DNA of 8,706 nucleotides. Source: Methanosphaera sp. Its GTDB lineage: Archaea > Methanobacteriota > Methanobacteria > Methanobacteriales > Methanobacteriaceae. Under the pieces are notes generated by a model. That model did not search any database. It saw only the letters and a program-made list of their open reading frames with translations, and was not told where the DNA came from. The translations under genes and the position numbers were made by a program. Below are positions 6,926 to 8,706 of the stretch, piece by piece; within the stretch, counting starts at the first letter, position 1; each line of letters opens with the position of its first letter. The stretch is taken from positions 1 through 8,706 of the forward strand of contig JAJQHG010000009.1 of the NCBI GenBank assembly GCA_021199865.1, read 5' to 3'.

Positions 6926-6949
6926 ATTTCAGATATAATATTCTGAAAT
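6926..6949 (-). promoter_or_regulatory. palindrome straddling the probable TATA box of the AEP-like gene
   Basis: ATTTCAGA (6926-6933) and TCTGAAAT (6942-6949) are a perfect 8-bp inverted repeat. The 8 bases between them read ATATTATA on the minus strand, a TATA-like element. It lies 37-60 bases upstream of the ATG, so transcription would start roughly 20-25 bases before the ATG, keeping the ribosome binding site. A dimeric repressor bound here would block TBP. This is inference from position and symmetry. Confidence 0.45.
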
Positions 6950-7176
6950 TATTACTTAAACACTTTTATATTAGTGATTAATAATTATATTTGCTTAGAC
7001 TTTGTTACATTTTGTTTAAATTTTATTAAATTAAATTTTATAAAAATAGGGTTTCTTATATAATTATAAAAATAAGTTTAGAAATATTCTACTCAAAACT
7101 AAAAATATAGGGGGGGGATGTGTCAAGTTTTCATAATTAAATTATTGACAAGAAAACTAATCTTATAAAATAAATA
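6950..7176. other. non-coding region with a G8 run and interleaved inverted repeats
   Basis: Most of the 378-base gap between the AEP-like gene and the NifX-like gene holds no credible ORF. It contains an 11-base direct repeat TTATAAAAATA (7038-7048 and 7064-7074) and eight consecutive G (7110-7117). Two overlapping inverted-repeat pairs follow directly: TGTCAA (7121-7126) with TTGACA (7145-7150), and AGTTTTC (7126-7132) with GAAAACT (7152-7158). The pairs cross, so they would form either alternative hairpins or a strained pseudoknot. The long AT-rich stretch at 7001-7080 is probably upstream promoter DNA of the AEP-like gene. Confidence 0.45.
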
Positions 7177-7201
7177 AGTAATCTTCTAATTAGAAGTTAC
7201 T
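7159..7201 (-). terminator. probable terminator of the DUF116-NifX-like operon
   Basis: A 14-base perfect palindrome, CTTCTAATTAGAAG (7183-7196), is extended by AGTAA/TTACT arms (7177-7181 and 7197-7201) with one bulged base. On the minus strand it is followed by the T-rich TTATTTATTTTATAAG (7161-7176). It lies about 67 bases past the stop of the NifX-like gene. A role as protein-binding site cannot be excluded. Confidence 0.4.
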
Positions 7202-7267
7202 ACTTTTTACTAATACTCCTATAGAAGATACTTAATTCTCACATATAATAAAACAGGGGATGATTTT

Positions 7268-7612
7268 TTAGATAATTATGTCATCTTTTTTAATCTGTTT
7301 ATTAATATAGTTATCTAGTGCATCCTCAGTAGATTTATTAGACTCAATTACTTTAATATTTCTATTCTCAACCTCAGATTTTGCACTAAGTCCTATCTGT
7401 TGACATATTAATATATCACAGGAATCTATTGCATCTGCTGACTTTTCCCATTCTTCATGATTCTTATCATGATCCTTGGAGGAGAAAATTACATTATTAT
7501 ACTCAATATTATGAGTATTTGGATCATAGTTATAAATTAAAAAATATTCACATATACCAAAGTGTTCAAGTTTCTTTCCATTATCCTTAACAGCTACTGC
7601 AATTTTCTTCAT
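7268..7612 (-). CDS. small NifX/NifB-C-terminal-type protein (dinitrogenase Fe-Mo cofactor biosynthesis family)
   Basis: A 114-residue single-domain protein of the PF02579 type. The N-terminus MKKIAVAVKDNGKKLEHFG, then CEYFLIYNYD, matches the family pattern of a beta strand, a loop and the HFG motif (17-19). The central SCDILICQQIG (64-74) matches the usual C-x-x-h-h-C/G-x-x-G block, followed by a strand (IKVIE, 86-90) and a C-terminal helix. NifX, NafY and the NifB C-terminus bind iron-sulfur or FeMo-cofactor precursors. Many archaea carry small stand-alone copies without nitrogenase, so a general metallocluster-binding role is the safer reading; His17, Cys65 and Cys70 are possible ligands. 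I chose the ATG at 7610-7612, which has AAGGAGAT about 6 bases upstream. A TTG two codons earlier lies too close to that site. It is 49 bases downstream of DUF116, probably the same operon. A TATA-like AAATATATAC in the gap could give a second promoter. Confidence 0.75.
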   Translation of the reverse strand: MKKIAVAVKDNGKKLEHFGICEYFLIYNYDPNTHNIEYNNVIFSSKDHDKNHEEWEKSADAIDSCDILICQQIGLSAKSEVENRNIKVIESNKSTEDALDNYINKQIKKDDIII

Positions 7613-7661
7613 AAACAAATCTCCTTATATCTTGTATATATTTCCTAAGTTCATAGAATTT

Positions 7662-8345
7662 TTAGTTAACAATATTTCCATCAGAATTAACCTTATAATT
7701 AGTTACAGGTTTTAATATATTCATTAGTTCTATTACATCATCCTCATTAACCATGGTATGAATACATCCATCATTCAAAAGATACACTCCCATAACAATA
7801 TAATTAGATAAGGACATCATAACCTCATTTAAGTCAACAGGACATGCCACACCAATAACACCTACAAATGGACGTTGTTTGATAACACGTTTAACAAATG
7901 TTGATCCTGGTACAACATATATAGCAATATCCTTTTCTTGTGCAATAGCCTCAAAATGACCAATTGAACATTTACCACACTGTACACATTCAAGTCCACT
8001 TGTACCAAGCTTCGCTGGACAATCTACACCCCTAAGACAGTGGGGTAACACCATTATAACATCTTTCGCATCAAGCTGTTTAAATGAGTGCTTGTTAAGA
8101 CTATTCGTTATATTAATATTTAATCTATCAATAATTAATTCATCTTTACCAATTATTCTTAGAATATATTTTAGTATTGGTGCGGTCGTAGGCAGGATAT
8201 GTATTAATACATTAGGAAGTATTAATCTCTTATTTAGCATAGTTATACTACCCAGTATTGATGTAATTAGCACTATAATAACAAGTATAATTGCTAGAAT
8301 TACAACAATTTGTCCTATAACTATAAAAATCAGATTAAGATCCAT
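7662..8345 (-). CDS. DUF116 family cysteine-rich membrane protein
   Basis: A 227-residue protein with one or two N-terminal hydrophobic segments (about 5-36) and a soluble domain with the DUF116 cysteine signature. That signature is LPHCLRGVDCP (100-110, C103, C109), then LECVQCGKCSIG (118-129, C120, C123, C126), then GVACPVDL (165-172, C168) and NDGCIHT (191-197, C194). The tight C-x2-C-x2-C spacing suggests an iron-sulfur cluster or other metal site on the cytoplasmic side. DUF116 is widespread in methanogens and some anaerobic bacteria, and its biochemical function is unknown to me. The ATG has only a weak GTGAGAG upstream. The partner gene downstream encodes another probable metallocluster-binding protein, so the pair may act in cluster handling or redox sensing; that is inference. 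The region just upstream is a decayed TnpB element, so the promoter may have been altered by insertion. A TATA-like GATATATTAA lies at about 8422-8431. Confidence 0.82.
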   Translation of the reverse strand: MDLNLIFIVIGQIVVILAIILVIIVLITSILGSITMLNKRLILPNVLIHILPTTAPILKYILRIIGKDELIIDRLNINITNSLNKHSFKQLDAKDVIMVLPHCLRGVDCPAKLGTSGLECVQCGKCSIGHFEAIAQEKDIAIYVVPGSTFVKRVIKQRPFVGVIGVACPVDLNEVMMSLSNYIVMGVYLLNDGCIHTMVNEDDVIELMNILKPVTNYKVNSDGNIVN

Positions 8346-8385
8346 AATATTTATCTCTCACAAAAAGTTTTTATGAACAATTAAT

Positions 8386-8417
8386 GAACTGCTACACAGC
8401 TATGACTACGTAGCTTC
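8386..8417 (-). repeat. hairpin in the position of an IS200/IS605 right end
   Basis: GCTAC (8391-8395) and GTAGC (8410-8414) form an inverted repeat with GAA/TTC arms outside it, interrupted by two bases. It follows the TnpB remnant by about 15-45 bases, where IS200/IS605 elements carry a subterminal hairpin and where the guide RNA region of TnpB would lie. On the minus strand a weak EAT-like peptide in another frame (near 8410-8418) resembles the end of many TnpB proteins. The element boundary cannot be fixed from one copy. Confidence 0.35.
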
Positions 8418-8430
8418 CTAGTTAATATAT

Positions 8431-8553
8431 CTAATGGTACAAGTTTCTATAGGCTATCTCCACACTTAGGCGGTTTGTTTTTAATTCTTCGTTTAGAATA
8501 TTTATAACTACATTCATATCTTTATTATGATTTGTTCCACAATTAGGATTATC
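8431..8553 (-). pseudogene. C-terminal remnant of a TnpB (IS200/IS605-family) gene
   Basis: An open stretch of 40 codons bounded by stops at both ends encodes NPNCGTNHNKDMNVVINILN followed by EELKTNRLSVEIAYRNLYH. It matches the end of TnpB proteins: the second half of the zinc ribbon (CPNCG, here NPNCG with the first cysteine lost) and the RuvC III motif H-x-R-D-x-N-x-x-x-N-I, here HNKDMNVVINI. No start codon or upstream RuvC I/II region is present. Upstream in another frame LCG at about 8643-8651 could be a trace of the first ribbon knuckle, but stops interrupt it. The copy is clearly inactive. It shows that a mobile element once inserted upstream of the DUF116 gene. Confidence 0.7.
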
Positions 8554-8706
8554 CTATTATAGAAAAAAATAGTATTTTTATATTCTTTTATTGATTTAAC
8601 TTTTTCTTATAATAATTTTTTATTATTCTTATTTCACATTCACCCACATAGATTAAGACTTCATGGGTTAATGTTTAATTTTCTTTAAAATTATTCTTTA
8701 TAATAT
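8554..8706. other. AT-rich non-coding DNA beyond the TnpB remnant
   Basis: Together with the remnant this completes a 361-base stretch without an intact gene. It contains seven T on the minus strand at about 8562-8568 (TACTATTTTTTTCTAT), which may terminate a minus-strand transcript entering from the right, and an imperfect repeat ACCCACAT...ATGGGT at 8642-8668. I see no promoter or coding sequence I can support. Confidence 0.4.

Noticed and set aside
7118..7168. 16-codon plus-strand ORF (MCQVFIIKLL...) starting right after the G8 run
   Set aside because: The G-run touches the ATG, leaving no spacing for ribosome binding. The codons overlap the inverted repeats, and such short ORFs are expected by chance in AT-rich DNA.
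7613..7618. TTG start two codons before the chosen ATG of the NifX-like gene
   Set aside because: It lies only a few bases from AAGGAGAT, while the ATG has normal spacing and the usual MKKIAVA start.
8092..8376. Hydrophobic plus-strand ORF of 94 codons opposite DUF116
   Set aside because: It is antisense to the membrane segment and cysteine domain of a well-supported gene. Hydrophobicity is the mirror image of AT-rich codons, and it has no supporting motif.
5610..8706. CRISPR array or tRNA genes in the non-coding gaps
   Set aside because: No regularly spaced direct repeats and no cloverleaf-compatible GC-containing stems with GGTTCGA-type T-loops were seen. The only direct repeat is the 11-base AT-rich pair at 7038 and 7064.

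Overview
The window comes from a very AT-rich archaeon, most likely a methanogen of the order Methanobacteriales (Methanosphaera- or Methanobrevibacter-like). Archaeal markers are ribosomal protein S3Ae (eS1), the archaeal-type cofactor-independent phosphoglycerate mutase ApgM, an archaeal GlmM-type phosphohexomutase, and DUF92 and DUF116 membrane proteins. Shine-Dalgarno sites of the AGGAGAT type, T-tract terminators without strong GC hairpins and TTTATATA-like promoter boxes agree with this. The genus is an inference from AT-richness and gene content.

All eight intact genes lie on the minus strand. In transcription order (right to left) they are: a DUF116 cysteine-rich membrane protein, a small NifX/NifB-C-type protein, an unrecognised 288-residue protein that I read as a degenerate archaeo-eukaryotic primase (AEP) domain, S3Ae, a DUF92 membrane protein, ApgM, GlmM, and a YdjI-like SPFH protein with two zinc ribbons. 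No convincing plus-strand gene was found.

The left and centre are conserved core metabolism. DUF92 and apgM are four bases apart and form an operon. ApgM interconverts 3- and 2-phosphoglycerate in gluconeogenesis. GlmM makes glucosamine-1-phosphate for UDP-N-acetylglucosamine and hence cell-wall and glycan precursors. DUF92 belongs to the isoprenoid-alcohol/phytyl-phosphate kinase-like family. The DUF92 promoter sits so close to its ATG that the mRNA looks leaderless, unlike its neighbours.

The right half (about 5.6 to 8.7 kb) is less conventional. It holds three non-coding stretches of roughly 360 to 410 bases with many perfect inverted repeats, a run of eight G in an AT-rich background, the AEP-like gene with eroded catalytic motifs, and a decayed C-terminal fragment of a TnpB gene (IS200/IS605 family) immediately upstream of the DUF116 gene. 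The most interesting candidate is the AEP-like pseudoenzyme with a palindrome straddling its probable TATA box.
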